Origin: JANQRZ01 sp965215165 | Lineage (GTDB): Bacteria; Bacteroidota; Rhodothermia; Rhodothermales; JANQRZ01 | Assembly: GCA_965215165.1 (NCBI GenBank) | Contig: CBDCCX010000006.1 | Span: 1,550,001 to 1,614,000 of the forward strand | DNA: 64,000 nucleotides | Reading direction: 5' to 3' | In this document: positions 52,236 through 64,000 of the stretch, one piece after another | Position numbering within the stretch: the first letter of the stretch is position 1 | How the letters are laid out: every line of letters begins with the position of its first letter | Translations under genes and position numbers: made by a program | The notes under the pieces: generated by a model | What the model was told of the DNA's origin: nothing | Databases searched by the model: none | The model's input: the letters and a program-made list of their open reading frames with translations, nothing else

Positions 52236-52651
52236 AAGGACGCCTACAGAGGCGCGCAGGACGCTCGGGGCAGACGCGAGTCCGCCTACCTGAGGGACCA
52301 GGTCAGCCATGAGCAGGGAGTGGTGGGGAGAGAAGCCTGACCTGATCCGGTGAGCCCCGGTGAATCTCCGCTTCTCCTATGGTGGAAAACCCTAGATGGG
52401 GCGACGAATGTAAGGGCTTTCAGCGCGCACTGCATAGGCGGCTCGAATAAAAAACGACGGAGTGAGCAGCAGATGAGCTCAAGCTGAACACCTACAACGC
52501 ACGGCGTGGACCGAGCGCCCCTCTGCTTCTGCACGTTGCGCCGAGCGGGAGGCCACGAGCGGGAGGCCACGAGCGGGAGGCCACGAACCGTTCTCGGGTG
52601 TCGGCCTTTTTCCCCGCCCGGCTCCAATCCCGGCATTGGCCCCCCGAAACG
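52236..52651. other. Intergenic region with short repeats
   Basis: This 416-base gap contains a threefold 14-base tandem repeat (52545-52586) and an A-rich patch (AATAAAAAACGACGG near 52445). Minus-strand frames here lack coding character or conserved motifs. The segment is less GC-rich than its surroundings. I see no RNA fold. Confidence 0.55.
52545..52586. repeat. Three tandem copies of a 14-bp unit
   Basis: GCGGGAGGCCACGA is repeated perfectly three times in the non-coding gap upstream of the HisKA-like gene. Confidence 0.75.
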
Positions 52652-53503
52652 TCACGCCGCCAACTCTCCTGCCAAGTCTATTGCCTCGAAGCCGCGCTCG
52701 CCAGCGCGGACTCGGGCTGTGGCAACCTCGGTGTCGTGCTCGAAGAAGAGGAGCCAGCCCTCGCGGGCGGCCTGCTCCAGGAAAGGCTTTTTCTCAGCGA
52801 GGGTGTCGAGCGGGGCCACGTCGTAGGCCATCACCCAGAGGAGTGGGACGTGCGCGACGGTCGGAATCAGGTCGGCGGCGAAGACGAGGGTCTCGGCGGC
52901 ATCGCTGATTTTGAGGAGCTGCTGCCCGCGCGTGTGCCCGTCCACGACGAGGGCCTCGATGCCGGGCAGCACGTCGCCCGGTCCGTCGAGCAGGCGGAGC
53001 TGCCCCGACGCTTCCAGCGGGTCGAGGTTCTCCGCCAGGAACGACGCGCCTTCGCGCGGACTCGCGTGCGCCCAGTCCCAGTGCGCGCGCTGCACGTGGA
53101 AAGCCGCGTTCGGAAAGGCGACGCGGAGCGCCCCGTCGGCGTCGCGCGTCGTCGAGCCGCCGCAGTGGTCGAAGTGGAGATGGGTCAGGATCACGTCGGT
53201 GACCTCGTCCGCGCGGACTCCCGCCGCCGTGAGCGAACGGTGGAGCTCCGCCGACTCCTGGTCGACGGCGTAGATCTCGGCGAACTTGCCGTCGTACTTG
53301 TCGCCCACGCCGGTGTCGATGAGCACCACCCGGCCGCCGCCCTCGAGGAGCAGGCAGCGCGTGGCGAGCGGGATGCGGTTGCGCGCGTCGGCCGGGATGC
53401 GGCGCTCCCAGAGCGGCTTCGGGATGATGCCGAACATCGCCCCGCCGTCGAGCCAGAGTCGGCCGGCGTGGATCTCGCGGAGGGTGTAAGGTCCGATCGT
53501 CAT
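52652..53503 (-). CDS. MBL-fold metallo-hydrolase
   Basis: The 283-residue enzyme has the HxHxDH motif in ILTHLHFDHCGG (near residue 100), IDTGVGDKYDGKFAEIY upstream, VVDGHTRGQQLLKI as a further metal ligand region, and LVFAADLIPTVAHVPLLWVMAYD. Members of this group hydrolyse lactones, thioesters or phosphoesters. It lies beside an enoyl-CoA hydratase, an SDR and an aryl-CoA hydroxylase, which suggests a thioesterase or lactonase role in aromatic breakdown. The chosen ATG at 53503 opens directly with MTIGPYTLREIHAG. The open frame upstream is non-coding. Confidence 0.86.
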   Translation of the reverse strand: MTIGPYTLREIHAGRLWLDGGAMFGIIPKPLWERRIPADARNRIPLATRCLLLEGGGRVVLIDTGVGDKYDGKFAEIYAVDQESAELHRSLTAAGVRADEVTDVILTHLHFDHCGGSTTRDADGALRVAFPNAAFHVQRAHWDWAHASPREGASFLAENLDPLEASGQLRLLDGPGDVLPGIEALVVDGHTRGQQLLKISDAAETLVFAADLIPTVAHVPLLWVMAYDVAPLDTLAEKKPFLEQAAREGWLLFFEHDTEVATARVRAGERGFEAIDLAGELAA

Positions 53504-53582
53504 TGGGCAGTGGGCAGTGGAAGGTGCGGTGCAGCGCGCAACGGTCTTTCCCGGTTTTCTTTCATTCCCTCCATTTCCCCAA

Positions 53583-54407
53583 TCAATCCCCCTCAAACAC
53601 CGGTTTCTCCTTCGCCACAAAGGCCCGGTAGGCGCGCTCGAAGTCGGTCGTCTGCATACAGATCGCCTGCGCCTGGGCCTCGGCCTCGATGGCCTGCTCG
53701 ATGCCCATGCTCCACTCCTGGTCGAGCATCGTCTTGGTCATCATGTGGGCGAAGGTCGGGCCGTGCGCGAGGGCGTGGGCGAGGCCGTGCGCGCGGCCGA
53801 GCACCTCGTCCGGCGCGGCGAGCTGATTGTAGAAGCCCCAGGCGTGGGCCTCCTCGCCCTGCATGACACGCCCCGTGTAGAGCAGCTCGGCCGCGCGGCC
53901 CTGCCCGATGATCCGGGGGAGGATCGCGCACGCGCCCATGTCGCACCCCGCGAGGCCGACGCGGGTGAAGAGGAAGGCCACCTTGCTCTCGGCCGTCCCC
54001 ACGCGCAGGTCCGAGGCCATCGCCATGATCGCGCCCGCGCCGACACAGACCCCGTCGACGGCGGCGACGACGGGCTGCGGGCAGCCGCGGATCGCTTTGA
54101 CGAGGTCGCCCGTCAGCCGCGTGAACCGGAGCAGTTCCGGCATCGCCATCTCGGTCAGCGGGCCGATGATCTCGTGGACATCGCCGCCGGAGGAGAAGTT
54201 GCCGCCAGCCCCTTCGAGCACGACGGCCTTCACGCCGTCGGCGTAGACGAGCGCGCGGAAGGTGTCGCGCAGCTCGGCGTAGCTCTCGAACGTGAGCGGG
54301 TTCTTCCGCTCGGGCCGGTCGAGCGTGACCGTGGCGACGCGGTCGGCGAAGGACCAGCGGAAGTGCGAGGGCGCGAACGCGTCGGGGGCGAAGGTCTCGG
54401 GGGGCAT
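53583..54407 (-). CDS. Enoyl-CoA hydratase/isomerase family protein
   Basis: The 274-residue crotonase-fold protein has the oxyanion-hole segments GAGGNFSSGGDVHEII (near 68) and CVGAGAIMAMASDLRVGT (near 121), then KVAFLFTRVGLAGCDMGACAILPRIIGQGRAAELL. The usual catalytic Glu positions are partly replaced: the first is Cys-containing (GCDMGA). The exact reaction is therefore uncertain and may be ring cleavage or hydration of an aromatic-derived dienoyl-CoA. It is transcribed with the SDR and the salicylyl-CoA hydroxylase. Confidence 0.87.
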   Translation of the reverse strand: MPPETFAPDAFAPSHFRWSFADRVATVTLDRPERKNPLTFESYAELRDTFRALVYADGVKAVVLEGAGGNFSSGGDVHEIIGPLTEMAMPELLRFTRLTGDLVKAIRGCPQPVVAAVDGVCVGAGAIMAMASDLRVGTAESKVAFLFTRVGLAGCDMGACAILPRIIGQGRAAELLYTGRVMQGEEAHAWGFYNQLAAPDEVLGRAHGLAHALAHGPTFAHMMTKTMLDQEWSMGIEQAIEAEAQAQAICMQTTDFERAYRAFVAKEKPVFEGD

Positions 54408-54462
54408 GGGGGGTGCGAAGTGGGTGGCAGCGGCTCGGGAAGCTAGTGCCTGAAGCTAGGGC

Positions 54463-55247
54463 CTAGAGCACTTCCCCGCCCGAGATAATCAGCCGCTGCC
54501 CGGTCACGGCCGCCTGCTCCGGGTGGCACAGCCACGCGACGGCGCTCGCCACCTCCTCCGGCCGGAGCATCCGCCCGAGCGGACTCTGCCGCTCGAAGCC
54601 GGCCCTCAGGTCCTCGGCCGAGCGGCCCGTCTTCCCGGCGAGCGCCTCGACCGAGCCGGCGACCAGGTCGGTGTCGGTGTAGCCGGGGCAGACGGCGTTG
54701 ACCGTGACGCCGGCCTTCACGACTTCGAGCGCGAGCGCCCGCGTCAGGCCGACCAGCCCGTGCTTGGCGGCGCAGTAGGCCGTGACGTACGGATACCCCG
54801 TCACCCCGGCGGTGCTCGCGATGTTTATGATGCGCCCCCAGCCCGCCTCGGTCATGTCCGGCAGCGCGCGCCGGATGCAGCGGTAGGCGCTCGTCAGGTT
54901 CACGTCGAGCATCGCGTCCCACCGGTCCGGAGTGGTCTTCGAAAACGGCAGGCTGTCGGCGGCCCCGGCGTTGTTGACCAGGATGGTTAGCGGCCCGAGC
55001 GCTTCGCGCGCCTCAGCGAAGGCCGCCTCGACCCTGCCGTCGTCGGTCACGTCCACCGGCACGGCGGCGAAGCGTTGCGGGTGCGCCTCGGTCAGCTCGG
55101 TGGCGAGGGCGCGGAGCGGCTCGGGCGTGCGCCCCATCAGCGAGACGCTCGCGCCGAGCGCGGCGAGCCGGCGCGTGATGGCAGCACCAATGCCGCGACC
55201 GCCGCCCGTCACGACGGCGTGTTTGCCTTCGAGCGGTCGGCCGTCGG

Positions 55248-55251
<4 letters not shown>
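54463..55251 (-). CDS. SDR family 3-hydroxyacyl-CoA dehydrogenase-like protein
   Basis: The 262-residue enzyme has the SDR cofactor motif VVTGGGRGIGAAI near residue 12, NNAGAADSLPFSKTT near 90, the catalytic Ser in INIASTAGVTGYPYV and the YxxxK in AYCAAKHGL. The late NAVCPGYTDTDLV segment is typical of 3-hydroxyacyl-CoA or acetoacetyl-CoA reductases. Its start ATG overlaps the stop of the salicylyl-CoA hydroxylase gene (ATGA), so they are translationally coupled and likely act in one pathway. Confidence 0.9.
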
Positions 55252-57614
<2,363 letters not shown>

Positions 57615-57660
57615 GGCGGGCGGGGTGGGCGAGCCGGGAGTTTACGACAGGGCGGGTCGG

Positions 57661-57690
57661 CCGTAGGGGCGAACAGCCGTGCGCCCTGCG
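57661..57690. repeat. Copy of dispersed CCGTAGGGGCGA element
   Basis: CCGTAGGGGCGAACAGCCGT followed by GCGCCCTGCG sits between the hydroxylase and MFS genes. Its left half matches the copy at 43197 and its right half matches the element at 43143. Confidence 0.55.
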
Positions 57691-57697
57691 CCCAGGG

Positions 57698-59059
57698 TCA
57701 CGCCGCTACTACGGCGACCGGTCTGCCATTCTCCACTGTCGGTTCGGCCGCGTCGAGCGCTGCCAGGTCGGCCCGGTGCCGGTCCAGGTCGATGAAGCGG
57801 ACGAAGGCGAGCGCCAGGACGCCGCACACGGCGACGGCCCCGAACAGCGCTTGGTAGCCGAGCCGGCCGTCGAGCGGGCCGAGCAGCGCCGAGCCGGCCG
57901 AGCGGCCCAGGTTCGAGACGGCCATGTAGAGCGCGAACTGCGTCGCGGCGATGGCCTTGCCGCAGAGCGCCATTGAGGTCGCGAGGTAGGCGATCGTCAG
58001 AAGGGTGAGGGTGACGACGTAGACCACGGCCCAGGCCACGATGGTCGCGCGCTCCGGCCACAGCGCCGCGCCCAGCGCCATCGCCGTGGCGGCGGCGACG
58101 AGGACGCCCGTCGTGAGCGCCATCGTGCGGACGCGCCCGAGCCGCTCGACCAGGACGCCGCCGCCGACCATCCCAACCAAGCCCGCGACCACCTGCGCGA
58201 CCCCGACCAGCCCCGAGTAGCCGGTGTCTTCCCAGCCCAGCTCCTGCACCGTCAGGACGGGCATCAGGGCGATCACGAGTCCGTCGAGCGCGCCGAAGAG
58301 GAAGACGGCCCCGGCCGTGAGCAGGCTCATCGGGAGCACGAAGACGCGCCAGAGCGAGCGCACGATCTCGCCCCACGACTGAAGCTGCAGCGCCTCGGCC
58401 GTCTCCGAGGGGCGGCCTTCGGTCCACGGCAGCAGCCGCTCGCCGGGCCGCTCGCGCAGGCCCAGCGGCAGCAGCATGATGACGGCAATCGCCCCGGCCA
58501 GCGCGAGGGCCGCCGCGCCGACGCCCGAGCCGGCCAGCAGCGCCCCGCCGCCCACCGCCGAGACCGCCACGCCGAGCACGCCGCCGCCCCACATGAAGCC
58601 CGTCGCCCGCGCCTGCTCGTCCAGCGACAGCACGTCGACCGCCATCCCGTCGACCGCCACGTCCTGGAGCGCGACGAACACGTTGACCGTGCACGCCATC
58701 GCAGCGAGCAGGCCCAGGTTCGTCACCGGGTCGGGCACGAACGCCATCGCCGCGAAGCTCGCCACGACGCCGAGCTGCGCGCCGATCACCCACGGCCGGC
58801 GGCGGCCCATCGGGAGAAAGCTGAACCGGTCCATCACCGGCCCGGCGACGAGCTTCAGGCTCCACGGCAAGAGGGCCAGCCCGATGAACCCGCCGACCTC
58901 GGCCGTCCCGAGGCCCGCCTCGGCGAGGAACGCCGGAATGGCGACGACGAACAGCCCTTGCGGCAGGCCCTGCGCGATGTAGAGCAGCGTCAGCGTGGCG
59001 TACCGGAGCCGTCGGTGCTCGGCGAGCGCGGGCAGGCGGTGCGAGGCGAGGGCGTTCAT
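57698..59059 (-). CDS. MFS transporter (AmpG-like)
   Basis: The 453-residue protein has about twelve hydrophobic helices with a central loop near residues 200-225. The opening TLLYIAQGLPQGLFVVAIPAFL and DRFSFLPMGRRRPWVIGAQ resemble the AmpG/SLC33 branch of MFS, as does the helix YLATSMALCGKAIAATQFALYMAVSNLG. AmpG imports muropeptides, but other branch members carry acetyl-CoA or organic compounds, so the substrate is open. It lies upstream of the aryl-CoA operon on the same strand. Confidence 0.87.
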   Translation of the reverse strand: MNALASHRLPALAEHRRLRYATLTLLYIAQGLPQGLFVVAIPAFLAEAGLGTAEVGGFIGLALLPWSLKLVAGPVMDRFSFLPMGRRRPWVIGAQLGVVASFAAMAFVPDPVTNLGLLAAMACTVNVFVALQDVAVDGMAVDVLSLDEQARATGFMWGGGVLGVAVSAVGGGALLAGSGVGAAALALAGAIAVIMLLPLGLRERPGERLLPWTEGRPSETAEALQLQSWGEIVRSLWRVFVLPMSLLTAGAVFLFGALDGLVIALMPVLTVQELGWEDTGYSGLVGVAQVVAGLVGMVGGGVLVERLGRVRTMALTTGVLVAAATAMALGAALWPERATIVAWAVVYVVTLTLLTIAYLATSMALCGKAIAATQFALYMAVSNLGRSAGSALLGPLDGRLGYQALFGAVAVCGVLALAFVRFIDLDRHRADLAALDAAEPTVENGRPVAVVAA

Positions 59060-59193
59060 GCGTCAGGCAGAGAGATCGTGCAGCAAGGCGTTCCGTTTCC
59101 ACCGCCCCGGCCGGCTCGGTCGGTCTCCTTCCGCCCAGCCAGAGCGCGACCCGGCCCCGTCTCAATTTTACTGCCGAACCGCCCCGCCGCCGA

Positions 59194-61137
59194 CTACCGC
59201 ACGACGGTCACGCGCTGCGCCTCGACCGAGGCCCCCGCCTCGACGCGGACGAGGTACACTCCGCTCGGGAGACCGGTCCCGTCGAACCGCGCCGTGTGCG
59301 TCCCGGCCTCGCGCTCGCCCTCGGCGAGGAGGGCGACCTCGCGCCCGAGCACGTCGTAGACGGCGACGCGGACGTCGCCCGCCTCCGCCGTGGCGAAGCG
59401 GACCGTCGCCGCGCCGCGCACCGGGTTGGGGTAGACGGCCGGCACCGCAAGCGCCTCGGCCCGCGCCACCGCCTCGCCGCGAGCCGCTGCCTTCTCGAAC
59501 GTAAAGCTGTCCGAGTCGACCTCGTCCACGCCGTTCGTGAGGGTGAGCGTCACCGCGTAGGTCCCCGCCGGGGCGGCACCCGGCACGCGCTCCGAAAACG
59601 TGACCGGCCCGACCGAGGCGTTCGGCGGGAGCGTCACCGTCCTCGGCCCCCGGATCGTCCCGAACGGCGCGCCATTCGGCAGGTCCACGGCAACCTGCGC
59701 CGTGACGGTCTGCGCCCCGGCCGTCGTGTTGGCGAGCGTGACGCGGTACGAGAACCGCCCGCCGGACGCTGCCACGACAACCGGCGCGCTCACCGGCTCG
59801 ATGGTGGCCGTCACGGGCGACGCCGTCTCGCAGTCGAAGTCCGCGCTGCCCAGCCCGCCGAAGGTATTCGAGGCGAACCCGACGTAGTGCTCCGACGGGT
59901 CGAAGGCGTCGGTCGCCACCGTGTCGGCCGTGCAGTCGTCCGCTTTGCGGCGGAGCGTGTTGTCCTTCGTCGAGACCAGCCCGACGCCCCACTCGTCGCC
60001 GGGGTCGAACCCGACCTGCCCGATGGCGTCCACGACCTCGGTGCCTCGGTAGAGCACGACCGCGTCGTCGCCGTTGAAGAGGGCCTCGCCCGTCGTCTGG
60101 TCGGCGACGGCCAGGATCGCGGCATCCGCGCTTCCCTCGGCGAGCACGAACACGTCGCCCGGCGCGACGGTGCCCGCGAGGTTGACGACCGTGCCGGCCG
60201 AGGCGCTCCCGTTGAAGAAGACCTGGAGGCTGTAGCCGCTGAGATCGACGGCCGCGTCGGTGCCGTTGTAGATCTCGACGGCCTTGTTGAACGACGAGCC
60301 CTCGACGTACTCCGAGATCAACAGGTCGGCGGCCTCGCCGCCCGGCGTGCCGCCCCCGCCGCTGTTGCCGTCGGGCGCAAAGGCGCGGCGGGCGAGGGTC
60401 GAGTCGAGCACGAACGGGTTCTGGTTGCCCTGGCGCGAGGCGATGAAGGCGCTCCGGTCGGCCTCGAACGCGTCGGCCGGGTCCTGCACGTGCCAGGCGA
60501 GGAGGTCGTCGAGCTGCACGTCGATGAACCCGGCGGTGAGGCTGGGCTGGTAGACAGCGTAGGCGTAGAAGATGGCGCGGGCCGCGTTCCCGCCGTGATC
60601 CTCGCGCGGCTCGAAGCGCCCGACGTAGCCCGGTGCCGCGTTGAAGCCGTCGACCTCACTCCACTCGTCGATGTTCGATCCGGGGACACTCGACTGTTGC
60701 TGACTGAGGCGAAACCACCTATCGGTCTCGGCGTCGGGGATCTCGCCGAAGGGGTAGTTGCCGCGCGCGGCGTTGACCTCCTCGCGCGTCGGGAAGAGGT
60801 TGTGCATGTCGCTGCGCCGCGGCTCGCTGCCCATCCCGAGCGACTGCGGCCAGGTGTGCTCGGTGTTCACGCCCTGCGCGATCGCGCTGCTCGACGGGTC
60901 GCCCGAGAGGACAATCGTATAGCCAGAGTAGACGGCGCGGAGGTTTCCGTTGCGGCCCTGCTCCCAGCCGTAGAGCGCGTCGCGCGCCGGCCCGTAGCCG
61001 AGCGTGCCCGACGGGCTGTAGCCCGCGCGGACGGCGTCGAGCAGCGGCTGTCCCTCGAGGCCGGGGTAGAGCACCGTCTGCGCCGAAGCGATCGGGCAGA
61101 GGACCAGGGCGAGAGCGAGGAGGCGAAAAGCGGGCAT
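59194..61137 (-). CDS. Secreted endonuclease I with lamin-tail domain and T9SS sorting domain
   Basis: The 647-residue product has a signal peptide (FRLLALALVLCPIASAQT) and an endonuclease I-like domain with NTEHTWPQSLGMGSEPRRSDMHNLFPTREEVNAARGNYPFG (residues about 85-130) and NEAR-His residues typical of extracellular nucleases. A lamin-tail domain follows (LLISEYVEGSSFNKAVEIYNGTDAAVDLSGYSL, FVLAEGSADAAIL). A beta-sandwich and a sorting domain end the chain (VPAVYPNPVRGAATVRFAT, VAVYDVLGREVALLAEG, GVYLVRVEAG). It should degrade DNA or RNA outside the cell after export and PorU processing. ATG 61137 is chosen because it precedes the signal peptide. Confidence 0.9.
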   Translation of the reverse strand: MPAFRLLALALVLCPIASAQTVLYPGLEGQPLLDAVRAGYSPSGTLGYGPARDALYGWEQGRNGNLRAVYSGYTIVLSGDPSSSAIAQGVNTEHTWPQSLGMGSEPRRSDMHNLFPTREEVNAARGNYPFGEIPDAETDRWFRLSQQQSSVPGSNIDEWSEVDGFNAAPGYVGRFEPREDHGGNAARAIFYAYAVYQPSLTAGFIDVQLDDLLAWHVQDPADAFEADRSAFIASRQGNQNPFVLDSTLARRAFAPDGNSGGGGTPGGEAADLLISEYVEGSSFNKAVEIYNGTDAAVDLSGYSLQVFFNGSASAGTVVNLAGTVAPGDVFVLAEGSADAAILAVADQTTGEALFNGDDAVVLYRGTEVVDAIGQVGFDPGDEWGVGLVSTKDNTLRRKADDCTADTVATDAFDPSEHYVGFASNTFGGLGSADFDCETASPVTATIEPVSAPVVVAASGGRFSYRVTLANTTAGAQTVTAQVAVDLPNGAPFGTIRGPRTVTLPPNASVGPVTFSERVPGAAPAGTYAVTLTLTNGVDEVDSDSFTFEKAAARGEAVARAEALAVPAVYPNPVRGAATVRFATAEAGDVRVAVYDVLGREVALLAEGEREAGTHTARFDGTGLPSGVYLVRVEAGASVEAQRVTVVR

Positions 61138-61256
61138 CGGAGCGCGGGGTCGTGAGCGTAGGGGCCGCAAACATACCGCCTCGCCTCGTCTACTGCCGGT
61201 GCCGCACGGATGAATTGAGCGAAGAGATCGGCCCCTTCCATCGTCGACTTCGCCTA

Positions 61257-61562
61257 CTACAGACTGAAAGGCTCTGCCTGCTTCTTGAACAGGTCCGCGT
61301 GGGTCCCCATCCGAATCAACACTACCTCCTTGTCCGTCGTCTCGTAGATCAACAGCCAGTCCGGCTCGATGTGACACTCACGACTCCCCTTGTACCCGCC
61401 GACGAGCGCATGGTCGCGGAGCCGGTCCTCTAGCGCCTCGCCTGCGGCCAGCTTCTCGATCACGTCGCGCAGCTTGCCTATGTTCTTCCCTCGCCGCTTC
61501 ACCCGCTTCGCATCACGCTTGAACTTCGAGGTCCGGCGCAGCACTTTATTCCGCGACCCCAT
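61257..61562 (-). CDS. yafQ: Type II toxin, YafQ family mRNA interferase
   Basis: The 101-residue protein has the RelE/ParE-fold YafQ signature: SKFKRDAKRVKRRGKNIGKL, LRDHALVGGYKGSRECHIEPDWLLIYE and the C-terminal catalytic region RMGTHADLF. YafQ cuts mRNA on the ribosome. The start overlaps the dinJ stop (TGATG), so toxin is made only after antitoxin. All expected conserved His and Arg/Asp residues are visible, so it looks functional. Confidence 0.93.
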   Translation of the reverse strand: MGSRNKVLRRTSKFKRDAKRVKRRGKNIGKLRDVIEKLAAGEALEDRLRDHALVGGYKGSRECHIEPDWLLIYETTDKEVVLIRMGTHADLFKKQAEPFSL

Positions 61563-61822
61563 CAGAGGCCGAGATCGTCGAAGAGCGCGTCGGTAGAATC
61601 AAAGCTGGCGAGGCCGTCTCGTGCCTCCGCCTGCCGAAGTGCCTCGCGCGTCTCCGCGTTCGGCACCTGCACCTCAAACGGGAGGCCACGTCGGAGTTGA
61701 ACCTGACGGTAGAACAATGTGATGGCCTGACTGGCCGAGAGGCCGAGGTCGCGGAAGACAGATTCAGCCGCCTGCTTCGTGCTGGGGTCGATCCGTGCGG
61801 AGATCGTGGCAGTCTTGTTCAT
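61562..61822 (-). CDS. dinJ: Type II antitoxin, RelB/DinJ family
   Basis: The 86-residue protein has a ribbon-helix-helix N-terminus (NKTATISARIDPSTKQAAESVFRDLGLSASQAITLFYRQV) that binds DNA and a C-terminal toxin-binding part ending DSTDALFDDLGL. It forms a pair with yafQ and likely autoregulates through the tandem TACAATGT sites just upstream. Confidence 0.93.
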   Translation of the reverse strand: MNKTATISARIDPSTKQAAESVFRDLGLSASQAITLFYRQVQLRRGLPFEVQVPNAETREALRQAEARDGLASFDSTDALFDDLGL

Positions 61823-61848
61823 AGGGCTACGGGAATGTGTGAACGTCG

Positions 61849-61867
61849 TACAATGTACCTACAATGT
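61849..61867 (-). promoter_or_regulatory. Putative DinJ-YafQ operator
   Basis: TACAATGT occurs at 61849-61856 and 61860-61867, 11 bases apart centre to centre, which is one DNA turn. It lies 26 bases before the dinJ ATG. Tandem half-sites like these are expected for a ribbon-helix-helix repressor. The DNA is AT-richer than its surroundings. Confidence 0.5.
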
Positions 61868-61882
61868 CATCGCTGGTGCAGA

Positions 61883-61912
61883 GCAGCAACGCCGAACGCA
61901 GCAACGCCGAAC
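61883..61912. repeat. 15-bp tandem duplication
   Basis: GCAGCAACGCCGAAC occurs twice in tandem (61883-61897, 61898-61912), between the toxin-antitoxin operon and the frameshifted gene. Confidence 0.7.
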
Positions 61913-61921
61913 AGAGCACGA

Positions 61922-62445
61922 TCAGCGGGACCGATGATAGAACCGGAAAGGATCGCTGAAAACGGTTCCCTCGATACGGACATAGTCTTCAAGCGTCCGC
62001 AAGCCCGCTCGGTCTTCTGGTGGAAGTCGCCGGAGGAAATAGTCTACGAGCCGAATCCGATAGCGCCGCGCGAGACCAGCCTCTAGCACACGGGCAACGA
62101 CAAAGCTGGTGTGGAGCCGTACGGCAACCAGGGTGCCGGGTGCAACTGGCTCGCGTTCGATACACTGGTCCATGTTGCCGACTGAAAACGCCCGCGGCAC
62201 CTCCGGGTCTAGTTCGTCGAGGTAGACCCCGCCGGCGCAGGGGTCATAGTAGAGCGTATCTGTGCCAAGGTTCTCTACGAAAAACATATGTCCCGGAGCA
62301 CCTCTGGGAGATTCAATCGGAGCACACCACTTGGCGTACGGACTCGGAACTCAGGACCCTCTGTCTGAGAAACCGCATCCGTGCCCCACATCGCACCGAC
62401 ACAGGGGACAAGGGCGACGAGCCGCAGAGGTTGTAGCAAACGCAT
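61922..62445 (-). pseudogene. Frameshifted small exported protein of unknown function
   Basis: The N-terminal part from ATG 62445 encodes a signal-like segment (MRLLQPLRLVALVPCVGAMW) and continues to about TEGPEF near 62352. The rest (SPYAKWCAPIESPRGAPG, then FFVENLGTDTLYYDPC and NMDQCIEREPVAPGTLV) is in another frame and ends at 61922. An in-frame TGA blocks a straight read, so a one-base change near 62345-62360 probably broke one gene of about 170 residues. The intact C-terminal frame starting at Met 62287 has 121 residues and no known family. This could be a sequencing error, a real pseudogene or two separate small genes. Confidence 0.5.
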
Positions 62446-62455
62446 CAGCAAGCGC

Positions 62456-64000
<1,545 letters not shown>

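Noticed and set aside
52286..52636. A 116-codon minus-strand frame
   Set aside because: It has no coding character, includes the threefold 14-bp repeat and overlaps the likely control region of the HisKA-like gene.

Overview
The window is a GC-rich, densely coded bacterial chromosome segment. It most resembles Rhodothermota (Rhodothermales, perhaps Rubricoccaceae-like). The reasons are an adjacent porV-porU pair of the type IX secretion system (T9SS), four exported proteins ending in a T9SS-type C-terminal sorting domain, strong GC-rich codon bias, few Shine-Dalgarno sites, and a respiratory, heterotrophic gene set. The genus is inference; the T9SS and composition are visible. I see no rRNA, CRISPR array, integrase or transposase.

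Layout. 1-3270: envelope genes on the minus strand (LysM protein, TPR protein, TPM-domain protein, LemA) and a small outer-membrane barrel. 3309-8958: a six-gene formate module: molybdenum formate dehydrogenase, DUF1641 protein, DUF3995 membrane protein, FdhD, a small conserved protein and MobA. 9003-16938: a tRNA-Ala followed by an accessory stretch with a DUF4160/DUF2442 pair whose first gene lacks a start codon, a decayed nucleotidyltransferase, REP-like palindromes, and a type I restriction-modification locus (hsdM, frameshifted hsdS, hsdR). 16965-20072: a small membrane protein, then an SDR and a GMC oxidoreductase. 20219-23817: etfB-etfA-fixC-fixX, a complete FixABCX-type set. 23858-31442: SLC13 transporter, glutaryl-CoA dehydrogenase, a barrel protein, a large FAD/Fe-S oxidoreductase and a DUF3267 membrane protein. 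31470-36566: beta-CASP hydrolase, T9SS cargo, transaldolase-like protein and a GlmU-like protein. 36709-41689: T9SS cargo followed at once by a 61-residue peptide with a perfect lasso-type leader motif, then a secreted metallopeptidase and a TPR protein. 41712-44739: DAACS symporter and a dolichol-kinase-like/DUF92 fusion. 44827-50292: porV and porU. 50706-52235: a TPR-HTH protein and a stand-alone HisKA-like protein. 52652-59059: an aryl-CoA catabolic cluster (MBL hydrolase, enoyl-CoA hydratase, SDR, salicylyl-/2-aminobenzoyl-CoA hydroxylase-reductase, MFS transporter). 59194-64000: secreted endonuclease, dinJ-yafQ, a frameshifted secreted protein and the 3' part of acnA.

How it fits together. 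Formate, acyl-CoA, aryl-CoA and sugar or hydroxyacid oxidation all feed electrons to flavoprotein and quinone carriers encoded here (formate dehydrogenase/DUF1641, EtfAB with FixCX, the FAD/Fe-S oxidoreductase). Aromatic CoA and glutaryl-CoA breakdown would deliver acyl-CoA units toward the TCA cycle (acnA). PorV and PorU export and process CTD-bearing proteins such as the nuclease and peptidase. The most intriguing items are the orphan lasso-type precursor at 38376, the putative polyprenol/polyprenyl-phosphate kinase fusion, low-complexity intergenic-type sequence inside two multidomain enzymes, and several frameshifted or start-less genes.
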